Shown piece after piece: positions 6,482-12,119 of a stretch of 15,537 nt of DNA. The notes beneath the pieces are model-generated. The model did not search any database, was not told the origin of the DNA, and saw only the letters and a program-made list of their open reading frames with translations. A program made the translations under genes and the position numbers. Every line of letters starts with the position of its first letter. The stretch's first letter is position 1. Source of the DNA: Clostridia bacterium (lineage in GTDB: Bacteria; Bacillota; Clostridia; Christensenellales; UBA1242); NCBI GenBank assembly GCA_017473795.1, contig JAFUJE010000130.1, positions 1 to 15,537 of the forward strand. Direction: 5' to 3'.

Positions 6482-7586
6482 TAACCTAACCTCACCGGTA
6501 AAACTAAGAATAAATAATCGCCCCGTTTCGCACTGGTAATTACGCAAGGTGCTAACGGTGTTGTAAATGACAATTTAACGAATTCGTCGTTAATTGTGTT
6601 CAAAGCATCGAACATATATTTCGAGTTAAACGCAATCTTAATACTGGTACCGTCTAAGTTGGCAGGTACACGTTCGTTAATTTGACCTTTTTCGTTGTTG
6701 GCAAATAATTCCAAACTCTTATCGGCGGTTGTTAAAGTTAACAAATTGATTTTGTTGGAACCTGATAACAAACCAGCACGACCGACCGAAGCCAAAAGTG
6801 GGGCAGTTTCTACTACCACGCTACAATTAAATTCGGTTGGAATAATTTGACGGTAATTGACAAAGTCGCCGTCAATCAAACGAGAAGCAAAAACCGTGCT
6901 ACCTACGGTAATTTGCACAAATTTTTTATCCACAATCAAGCCGATTTCTTCTTTGTCATCGGTTAACATACGGCGCATTTCTTCCAAAGCACGGCAAGGA
7001 ATAATTAATTTTGCCGAACCGGTCGGACGTACCAAAGGTTTAATGATACGGGCTAAACGGTAACCGTCTAAAGCCACAGCCGTAATCGTGTTATTATTGG
7101 CATCAACATCAAATAAAGCCCCACGCAAAACCGGACGAGCATTGTCTTGTGCGGTAAACGGTGTCGTTTTGTTGATAATCTCACGTAAGTCCGCACTCTT
7201 TAAAAAGAATAATGGTTGGCTTCTAAGTTAATTAAATCAGGATATTCGTTGACTGGCATACAAGAGAAGTTACCATCATTGCCTTCACCGTGTTCAATTA
7301 CTGCCGAAGTATCACTGCTGGTAAAAGTAATTTGACCTTTACCAATCTTGCTAATGTATTCGCAGAACAATTTACCCGGTAACAAAGCACTACCTTCTTG
7401 TTTAACGTCAGCGTGAATTGTTTTTCGGATATACAATTCTAAGTCGGTTGCAAAGAAAGTAACCGTATTTCCTTCCGCTACAATTTTAATACCTTCTAAA
7501 ATTTGGTTAACAGTTTTACTGTTGGTACCGTGCGCCACAATTGCCACAGCACTTTTTAAATCTTCACCATCGCAAATAAATTTCAT
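6481..7586 (-). CDS. dnaN: DNA polymerase III beta subunit (sliding clamp), frameshifted as read
   Basis: DnaN is the ring-shaped processivity clamp of the replicative polymerase. The first 128 codons (7586-7200) give the N-terminal clamp domain, ending in NEYPDLINLEANHYSF and an immediate TAA. Dropping back one base at the T5 run (+ 7202-7206) restores the second and third domains: SADLREIINKTTPFTAQDNA, then LDGYRLA, and the clamp's typical end YLFLVLPVRLG. The joined protein has about 368 residues, the normal length. The lesion is thus one missing T in a homopolymer, or a slip site, in an otherwise intact essential gene. Sequencing or assembly error is the simplest reading; transcriptional or ribosomal slippage is possible. 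It has its own leaderless promoter and overlaps the next gene by one base. Confidence 0.92.
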
Positions 7587-7592
7587 ACTTCA

Positions 7593-7621
7593 ATTATAAC
7601 GGAATTTCGGGGGAGTGTCTA
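7593..7621 (-). promoter_or_regulatory. dnaN promoter; leaderless
   Basis: Read leftward, TAGACA (+ 7616-7621; one mismatch to TTGACA) is 17 bases from a perfect TATAAT (+ 7593-7598). The ATG follows after 6 bases. The -35 overlaps the TAG stop codon of the preceding gene. Confidence 0.8.
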
Positions 7622-8047
7622 TTGCTTTAATTCAACAGCCAACATAAATTTCTCGCCGTTCATGAATTCAATTAAGTAATTGGTAAAGTATGCATTTAAT
7701 TGACTGCCGACAGCGTCTTCCACGTAAGTACGGCATTCGTCCATGTTACGTAACTCTAAACGGTTGAGTTCGGTGCGGTTTTCTTCGCCGTAACAGTAGT
7801 CATGTTGTACGACATAACGCAAAGTATCGATGTTCTGCACTTTGGCTTCTGTCTGTACCTGCGGTAAAGTGTCCCGTGCCACTTTGGGAGCGGTCACCGC
7901 AGCCACAGTTTGGTCGGACAAGTTAATTAATAACGTATCCCCGTGACGTTCGACTTTGTTAGTAATTTCGTTTTTCATCATAGATTGTAAGAAATCGACC
8001 ACAAAGGTTGGTTGTGTACTGTCATGTACTTCTTGAGTTTTGTTCAT
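7619..8047 (-). CDS. Hypothetical protein between dnaA and dnaN, function unknown
   Basis: The product is a 142-residue acidic soluble protein with no signal peptide or membrane segment. The ATG at 8047 is preferred over an upstream ATG at 8128 because a perfect -10 ends 6 bases before it, the spacing seen at the other first genes here. The extra upstream residues also read as low-information sequence across repeated promoter elements. The N-terminal part (about 12-60) is helix then strands. The C-terminal half has a Tyr-Cys-Tyr-Gly-Glu-Glu segment and an Arg/Glu-rich helix, ending in strands (EFMNGEKFMLAVELKQ). No known motif was recognised. dnaA and dnaN are usually adjacent or separated by little in bacteria, so an extra independently promoted gene here is uncommon. 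It is the only gene in the window ending in TAG. Confidence 0.65.
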   Translation of the reverse strand: MNKTQEVHDSTQPTFVVDFLQSMMKNEITNKVERHGDTLLINLSDQTVAAVTAPKVARDTLPQVQTEAKVQNIDTLRYVVQHDYCYGEENRTELNRLELRNMDECRTYVEDAVGSQLNAYFTNYLIEFMNGEKFMLAVELKQ

Positions 8048-8053
8048 GTCTTT

Positions 8054-8082
8054 ATTATAGTCTAAAGCCAAAACGTATCCAA
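8054..8082 (-). promoter_or_regulatory. Promoter of the dnaA-dnaN intergenic gene; leaderless
   Basis: Read leftward, TTGGAT (+ 8077-8082) is 17 bases from a perfect TATAAT (+ 8054-8059), and 6 bases lead to the ATG at 8047. The -35 is poor (3 of 6), so an activator or the upstream repeat pair at 8102-8118 may matter. Confidence 0.6.
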
Positions 8083-8101
8083 CCGAAATCGTTTTACATT
8101 T

Positions 8102-8118
8102 TTCGACATTATTCGACA
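8102..8118. repeat. Tandem TTCGACA motif, 10-bp spacing, downstream of dnaA
   Basis: TTCGACA occurs at 8102-8108 and again at 8112-8118, exactly one helical turn apart, 20-36 bases upstream of the -35 of the next gene. A third intergenic copy is at 9568-9574 upstream of rpmH. The arrangement suggests a protein-binding site, either an origin/DnaA-type site or a promoter operator. This is inference from spacing and location only. Confidence 0.4.
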
Positions 8119-8138
8119 AGACTAACATGACCCGCTTT

Positions 8139-9500
8139 TTATTTATCTAACTGTTTTAAGATATCTTCAACTGCCGTTTTTAGTTTGTGGTCGGTATCCA
8201 TTAAATTGGCAATTTTATCACGGGAATAAATCACCGAAGCGTGTGTGCGTCCGCCTAAAATTTCGCCAATCTCGGTTAAAGGTACATCTTTCAAACGTTC
8301 GGTTAAGAGGTAAGCGGTGACCATGCGGGCATCGGCTAGTTTTTCGGTACGACGTTTACCGGTAATTTCGTCCGGGGTCACACTGAAGTAAGCGGCGACA
8401 GTCGCAATCACACGGGCAGCGGTATCACCAACCCGGGCGTTTTCTTCATCACCCGAATTATCCGCCAAAGCCAAAGCACAGTCTTCGATTGTCGGAATCG
8501 TGTGACCGTTTAATTCGGCGTAGACAATAATCTTGATTAAGTGACCTTCCATGTCACGAATATTTTCGTTAATTTTGTTAGAATATTCCGCAATGTAGGA
8601 CGCCACTTCATTGGATAAGTATTTATCTTCCAAAGCCGCCTTCTTTTGCAAAATAGCAGTACGCATTTCAATGTCGGGGTTGCGGATATCTTGGAAAATA
8701 CCACTTTTTAAGCGGGATTGTAAACGTTCGGACAAAGTTGCAATTTCGTTCGGGTGGCGGTCACTGGTTAACACAATTTGGCGTTGGTGTTCAAATAAGT
8801 CGTTAAACGTGTGGAAAAATTCTTCCTGTGTGGCTTGCTTGCTGGCTAATTCTTGCACGTCATCAATTAATAAAACATCAACGTTACGGTATTTTTCTCG
8901 GAACGCACCAAAGTCACCTTTCTGTTTGATAACATTAACGTAATCGTCCGTAAATTTTTCAATCGTGGTTAAAACCAAACGACTGGCAGGATTTTCTTCT
9001 AATATATGATTAGCAATCGCATTTAATAAGTGGGTCTTACCCAAACCCGAACGGCCGTAAATAAATAACGGATTAATTTTTTTGCCGGGATGTTTGGCTA
9101 CAAATTCCGCCATGGCGGCGACTTCTTGGTTAGATTTACCCACGATAAAATTAGCAAAAGTCTGTTGTGGGTTAATGTTATTATTGTAGATAATTGGTTC
9201 TGGTGTTGGTACTTCGGGGGTAGGGTTGTTGCGTGCATCACGACGTTCTTTTTCAACCGCATCAATGATTTCCACTTTTTCCACTAACGGAGCCACGGCT
9301 TTAATTGCGTAGTCAATGTGCGGGAAGTGTCGTTCGTTGCGGGCGTAGTTTGCGTCACGAGTTGACATCGCAGTCAAAATAAAAGTCCCGTCTTCAAAAG
9401 CTTCAGGCATTAACGGTTGAATATAAAGGTCAAAAGAAATACTGCTGACATTGTTTTCAATAATCGGTAGGGCTTGTTTCCAAATTTCATTCACGTCCAT
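8139..9500 (-). CDS. dnaA: Chromosomal replication initiator DnaA
   Basis: DnaA is the AAA+ ATPase that binds oriC, melts it and loads the helicase. The 453-residue length is normal. Domain I occupies residues 1-75 and a Pro/Asn-rich linker about 90-112. The ATPase core carries Walker A GRSGLGKTH (149-157), Walker B LLIDDVQ (210-216), sensor I LTSDRHP (244-250), the arginine-finger box around LSERLQSRLKSG (256-267) and sensor II RDMEG (315-319). The C-terminal DNA-binding domain has the signature GGRTHASVIYS (416-426). The usual form is GGRDHTTV(I/L)HA, so the Asp and both Thr that contact the DnaA box are changed while His is kept. This predicts altered DNA-site preference. The start is fixed by homology (MDVNEIWKQ) and by its promoter. 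Confidence 0.96.
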   Translation of the reverse strand: MDVNEIWKQALPIIENNVSSISFDLYIQPLMPEAFEDGTFILTAMSTRDANYARNERHFPHIDYAIKAVAPLVEKVEIIDAVEKERRDARNNPTPEVPTPEPIIYNNNINPQQTFANFIVGKSNQEVAAMAEFVAKHPGKKINPLFIYGRSGLGKTHLLNAIANHILEENPASRLVLTTIEKFTDDYVNVIKQKGDFGAFREKYRNVDVLLIDDVQELASKQATQEEFFHTFNDLFEHQRQIVLTSDRHPNEIATLSERLQSRLKSGIFQDIRNPDIEMRTAILQKKAALEDKYLSNEVASYIAEYSNKINENIRDMEGHLIKIIVYAELNGHTIPTIEDCALALADNSGDEENARVGDTAARVIATVAAYFSVTPDEITGKRRTEKLADARMVTAYLLTERLKDVPLTEIGEILGGRTHASVIYSRDKIANLMDTDHKLKTAVEDILKQLDK

Positions 9501-9509
9501 GATACCAAT

Positions 9510-9538
9510 AGACTAACACGAAAAGGCGTTTTTGTAAA
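9510..9538 (-). promoter_or_regulatory. dnaA promoter; near-leaderless
   Basis: Read leftward, TTTACA (+ 9533-9538; one mismatch) is 17 bases from TAGTCT (+ 9510-9515; three matches of six, weak). Nine bases separate the -10 from the ATG at 9500 with no Shine-Dalgarno sequence. Confidence 0.5.
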
Positions 9539-9588
9539 TCATTGCTTGTCCTATATATAAGACAAACTTCGACACCAAAAAGTTAAGG

Positions 9589-9617
9589 TTGACGACGGCG
9601 GTAGGCTGTGTTAAAAT
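9589..9617 (+). promoter_or_regulatory. rpmH promoter; leaderless, near consensus
   Basis: TTGACG (9589-9594) is 17 bases from TAAAAT (9612-9617), each with one mismatch to consensus. The ATG at 9625 follows after 7 bases. This is among the strongest-looking promoters in the window, fitting a ribosomal protein gene. Confidence 0.85.
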
Positions 9618-9624
9618 GCAATCT

Positions 9625-9762
9625 ATGAAAAGAACTTGGCAACCTAGTAAAGTTAAACGTCGTCGTACAGTTGGTTTCCGTAAACGTATGAAAACCGCTG
9701 CTGGACGCAATGTATTACGCCGTCGTCGTGCACGTGGTCGTAAACGTTTAACCACCAAATAA
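9625..9762 (+). CDS. rpmH: Large ribosomal subunit protein bL34
   Basis: The product is a 45-residue, extremely basic protein. It opens with the family signature Met-Lys-Arg-Thr-Trp-Gln-Pro-Ser-Lys, has the central GFRKRMKT and ends in [17 protein letters not shown]34 binds 23S rRNA and typically has 44-47 residues. The gene lies first on the rightward side of the origin, next to rnpA, as in most bacteria. It starts 7 bases after the -10, so it has no leader and no Shine-Dalgarno site, which is notable for one of the most highly expressed proteins in a cell. It ends one base before the rnpA start. Confidence 0.97.
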   Translation: MKRTWQPSKVKRRRTVGFRKRMKTAAGRNVLRRRRARGRKRLTTK

Positions 9763-9763
9763 T

Positions 9764-10096
9764 ATGTTACCGGTACGGTACCGCTTAAAGAAGCGTAAAA
9801 CATTTAACTATTTACACCAACACGGAAAGCGCCAAAATGGTACTTATGTGGTGGTGTATTTTTGTACTGCTGCGCATTTGAAAGTGGGTTTCAGTGCCAG
9901 TAAGAAAGTCGGTAATAGTGTGGTGCGTCACCGTAGCGCTCGTTTGATGCGGGAAGCCATGCGTCCGTTGTTATCTCGGGTTAATCCCCGTACAAATTTA
10001 ATTGTGGTGGCTAAGCCCGACTTGCCCAAACAACATCTCTTATATATTACATTGGATTTGGAAAACACTTTGAAAAAAGCCGGACTTATGTTATAA
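9764..10096 (+). CDS. rnpA: Ribonuclease P protein component
   Basis: This is the protein cofactor of RNase P, which matures tRNA 5' ends with the catalytic RNA. The 110-residue basic protein has the family's N-terminal RLKKRKTF and the central GFSASKKVGNSVVRHRSARLM segment (42-62). In the usual RNR motif the middle Asn is His56, while Arg55, Arg57, Arg60 and Arg63 are retained. One base separates it from the rpmH stop (TAATATG), and no Shine-Dalgarno is visible, so it probably depends on re-initiation after rpmH. Its last codons contain the yidC -10 element. Confidence 0.93.
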   Translation: MLPVRYRLKKRKTFNYLHQHGKRQNGTYVVVYFCTAAHLKVGFSASKKVGNSVVRHRSARLMREAMRPLLSRVNPRTNLIVVAKPDLPKQHLLYITLDLENTLKKAGLML

Positions 10097-10097
10097 T
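10070..10097 (+). promoter_or_regulatory. yidC promoter inside the end of rnpA; very short leader
   Basis: TTGAAA (10070-10075) is 16 bases from a perfect TATAAT (10092-10097). The ATG at 10109 is 11 bases further, so the leader would be only a few bases and lacks a Shine-Dalgarno site. The -10 overlaps the rnpA stop codon. Confidence 0.65.
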
Positions 10098-10108
10098 TCT
10101 AACTAATT

Positions 10109-11236
10109 ATGAATATTCAGTTTCCGGCCGGTGATGGCATTCAAGGTTTTGTTTATTGGTTACTCGAACAAATTATGGGGTGGGGTTGGGTCTCCTACGG
10201 TTTCGCCATCTTCTTTTTTACATTGTTTATTAAGTTGATGTTGTCACCTTTGGATTTTTTCAACCGCTTTTTTTCCCGTCGTACCCAAATTAAACAACAA
10301 GCCTTGGCTGGTGAATTGGCAGATATTGAAAAAATCTACAAAAATGACCCGATTGGTTTGACCCGTGCTCGTCAAGCGTTATACCAAAAAAACGGCGTTG
10401 GCGGTATGGGTGGCGCTTTGATTTCTTTGGTGAGCGTGATTGTAACCATGGGGGTCTTCTTCCAAGTCATGGGTGCTTTGAGTAATATCTCTAACCAAAA
10501 TATGCATTACCAATACGAACAACTGCAAGGCGTTTATCGTACTTATGTTGCGGATAAAGATGCAAACAACTTGACCGACGACCAAAAAACCGAACTTGGT
10601 ACTTTATTAAACCAAAAATACGCAGATACCCAAATTTCGTTCGGTTGGATTAAAAACATCTGGCAACCGGACAGCCCGATGGCCAGTGCCGGTATGTCGG
10701 CTGATGCTTATAACAATACATTGGCTAAAGAAGAACAACTCGACGAAGCCGGTAAAGCCGAATACAACACGATTTACAGTTATATCGCAGTTACAAAACA
10801 ACCCAACGGTTTCTTTATCTTGGCTATTTTGTCGGCGGTAACCATTTTTGTTTCCATGAAAGTTAACAGCCTGATGCAAAAACGTGCGGCACCAAAAAAA
10901 ACCGAAGTGAAAAAAGAAGAACCGATTATCACTTATTCGCTGCGTGACGCTAAACAACAAGGCATGGAAGAAAAACCTGTCGTTGACCCCGCACAAATGG
11001 GGAAGATGATGTCTTGGATTATGCCGATTATCTACGTATTATTTGCGACCATGCAAACTTCGGCGTTTGCCATCTATATGATTGCGTCGTCTTTAGTTTC
11101 GACCGTTATTTCGGTAAGTTTTTCGTTCTTGATTGACTTGATTTTGAAAAACATGAAGAAGCCGGAAATTACCAAAGATTTCGATGCGAAAATTATTAAC
11201 CCGCATGCGAAGTATTTCAAAGGAGGAAAAAAATGA
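10109..11236 (+). CDS. yidC: Membrane protein insertase YidC/Oxa1 family
   Basis: Inserts and folds membrane proteins, alone or with Sec. There are 375 residues and five membrane segments at about 28-48, 103-123, 234-252, 301-316 and 319-347, the core Oxa1 fold. A positively charged cytoplasmic hairpin (FFSRRTQIKQQ onward, 54-97) follows the first helix, as in the family. There is no lipoprotein signal, unlike many Gram-positive YidC proteins. Two regions are larger than in the roughly 260-residue Gram-positive type: an outside loop of about 110 residues (124-232), acidic with many Asn, Gln and Tyr, and a Lys/Glu-rich cytoplasmic loop (253-298). It ends in a basic tail. The stop overlaps the jag start (ATGA). 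Confidence 0.92.
   Translation: MNIQFPAGDGIQGFVYWLLEQIMGWGWVSYGFAIFFFTLFIKLMLSPLDFFNRFFSRRTQIKQQALAGELADIEKIYKNDPIGLTRARQALYQKNGVGGMGGALISLVSVIVTMGVFFQVMGALSNISNQNMHYQYEQLQGVYRTYVADKDANNLTDDQKTELGTLLNQKYADTQISFGWIKNIWQPDSPMASAGMSADAYNNTLAKEEQLDEAGKAEYNTIYSYIAVTKQPNGFFILAILSAVTIFVSMKVNSLMQKRAAPKKTEVKKEEPIITYSLRDAKQQGMEEKPVVDPAQMGKMMSWIMPIIYVLFATMQTSAFAIYMIASSLVSTVISVSFSFLIDLILKNMKKPEITKDFDAKIINPHAKYFKGGKK
11220..11226 (+). promoter_or_regulatory. jag ribosome binding site
   Basis: A strong AAGGAGG sits 6 bases before the jag ATG and within the last codons of yidC. It contrasts with the absence of such a site before the first genes of operons. Confidence 0.9.
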
Positions 11237-12024
11237 AAGAAACAATCGTAAGTGCGAAAACCGTAGACGAAGCGATTACAAAAGGGTGTGCCGAATTAGG
11301 TGTCGGTATTGACGAAGTCGATTTTGAAATTGTCGACGAAGGTGGTATGTTCCGTAAGATGCAAGTTAAAATCACGGTAAAAAGCGAACCAGTCGCCGAA
11401 GTTGCTCCGGTGGCTGAAACCGTAGTTGCGGAAGAAAAAACTGTAGCCCCTGCCGAACCTGTTGTCCAAGTGCAAAAAGGTAAAGTCGAAGAATTTGAAA
11501 TTGGCGGTAAATCCAAAACTGATAAGCCAGCCAAAGCGCCACGCAAAGTCACCGAATTTGACCCGAATTGTCCGAAGTTCACCAAATCTTTGGCTTTTGC
11601 GGAAGAGTTCTTTAAATTAATTGGCGACAACTTAACTGTAACTACTTCACACGATGACCAAGAATTTATCATAGCAGTGGACGGCGCAGATGTGGCTCGT
11701 TTGATTGGTAAAAATGGTCACACGATGGCTGCCATTAACACCATTATCCAATCCATTGCGATTAATACTCACAGTGATGAATCACGCCGTGTTTTTGTGG
11801 ATATTGGCAATTACCGTGCAAAACGTAAAGAGTACTTAATCGACTTGGCGAAACGCAAAGCCGAACAAGTAAAAACTACGGGGCGCTCGGTGCGTTTGAA
11901 ACCCATGCCGGCTCGAGAACGTGTGATTGTGCATTTAACTTTGCAAGATATGGAAGGAATCATTACGCAAAGTGAAGGCACCGAACCAAACCGTTATTTA
12001 GTGATTAAACCAGGGGCAAGATAA
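11233..12024 (+). CDS. jag: RNA-binding protein Jag/KhpB (KH-R3H)
   Basis: Jag/KhpB proteins bind RNA and in characterised Gram-positive bacteria affect cell elongation and division. The 263 residues divide into a Jag-N domain (1-50, ending near GGMFRKMQVKITV), an acidic Ala/Val/Glu/Pro linker (51-115), a KH domain (about 120-195) with the GxxG loop GKNG at 159-162, and a C-terminal R3H domain (about 205-263) with RERVIVH (228-234). The order matches the full-length family. The start lies inside the yidC stop codon with a strong RBS, so it is coupled to yidC, the common pairing. A terminator overlaps its stop codon. Confidence 0.93.
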   Translation: MKETIVSAKTVDEAITKGCAELGVGIDEVDFEIVDEGGMFRKMQVKITVKSEPVAEVAPVAETVVAEEKTVAPAEPVVQVQKGKVEEFEIGGKSKTDKPAKAPRKVTEFDPNCPKFTKSLAFAEEFFKLIGDNLTVTTSHDDQEFIIAVDGADVARLIGKNGHTMAAINTIIQSIAINTHSDESRRVFVDIGNYRAKRKEYLIDLAKRKAEQVKTTGRSVRLKPMPARERVIVHLTLQDMEGIITQSEGTEPNRYLVIKPGAR

Positions 12025-12034
12025 GCCCCTTTTT
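12013..12034 (+). terminator. Rho-independent terminator of yidC-jag
   Basis: GGGGC (12013-12017) pairs with GCCCC (12025-12029) around a seven-base loop containing the jag TAA, then five T residues (12030-12034). It separates the yidC-jag unit from gyrB. Confidence 0.85.
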
Positions 12035-12050
12035 GATGCTTATTTTCACG

Positions 12051-12074
12051 CCTATATATATAAGAAGTTGTCGC
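12051..12074. other. AT-rich TATATATAAGA element resembling the one upstream of rpmH
   Basis: CCTATATATATAAGA (12051-12065) is followed by TTGTCG (12068-12073). The dnaA-rpmH region has CCTATATATAAGA (9550-9562) followed by TTCGACA (9568-9574), that is, the same AT element with a TGTCG/CGACA motif a few bases on. It may be an origin or regulatory element shared by the two intergenic regions. Confidence 0.35.
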
Positions 12075-12081
12075 AAATACG

Positions 12082-12111
12082 TTGCATTTGGGGTGTCTAA
12101 TATGTTATAAT
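12082..12111 (+). promoter_or_regulatory. gyrB promoter; leaderless
   Basis: TTGCAT (12082-12087) is 18 bases from a perfect TATAAT (12106-12111). Eight bases then lead to the ATG at 12120. There is no Shine-Dalgarno sequence. Confidence 0.75.
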
Positions 12112-12119
12112 TATGTATT

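Larger units (their letters stand above)
9501..9624. other. Candidate replication origin region (dnaA-rpmH intergenic)
   Basis: Gene polarity switches here, with all leftward genes to one side and all rightward genes to the other, as expected where bidirectional forks start. The 124 bases hold back-to-back promoters for dnaA and rpmH, an AT-only stretch (CTATATATAA, 9551-9560) that could be an unwinding element, and one TTCGACA (9568-9574). No canonical TTATCCACA DnaA box is present. The position is supported by context; the working origin could also include 8048-8138 or 12025-12119. Confidence 0.4.

Noticed and set aside
6482-6547. Longer start (6547) for the gene after dnaN
   Set aside because: The extra 22 codons overlap conserved dnaN sequence in another frame; the TAATG overlap at 6481 is a typical coupled start.
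6926-6934. Perfect TTATCCACA DnaA box inside dnaN
   Set aside because: It is a single copy within conserved coding sequence with no second box nearby; the altered DnaA signature also makes recognition uncertain. Kept only as a note.
8048-8128. Longer start (ATG at 8128) for the 142-aa gene
   Set aside because: It would put the TATAAT promoter and the repeat pair inside the coding sequence and has no RBS; the ATG at 8047 has the -10 spacing shared by the other first genes.
9513-9803. Leftward 96-codon open frame across rpmH
   Set aside because: It is the antisense shadow of rpmH, made Arg-rich by that gene's codons, and would overlap both divergent promoters.
10379-10996. Leftward open frames antisense to yidC
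   Set aside because: Low-complexity Phe/His-rich shadows of the yidC codons, without promoter or RBS.
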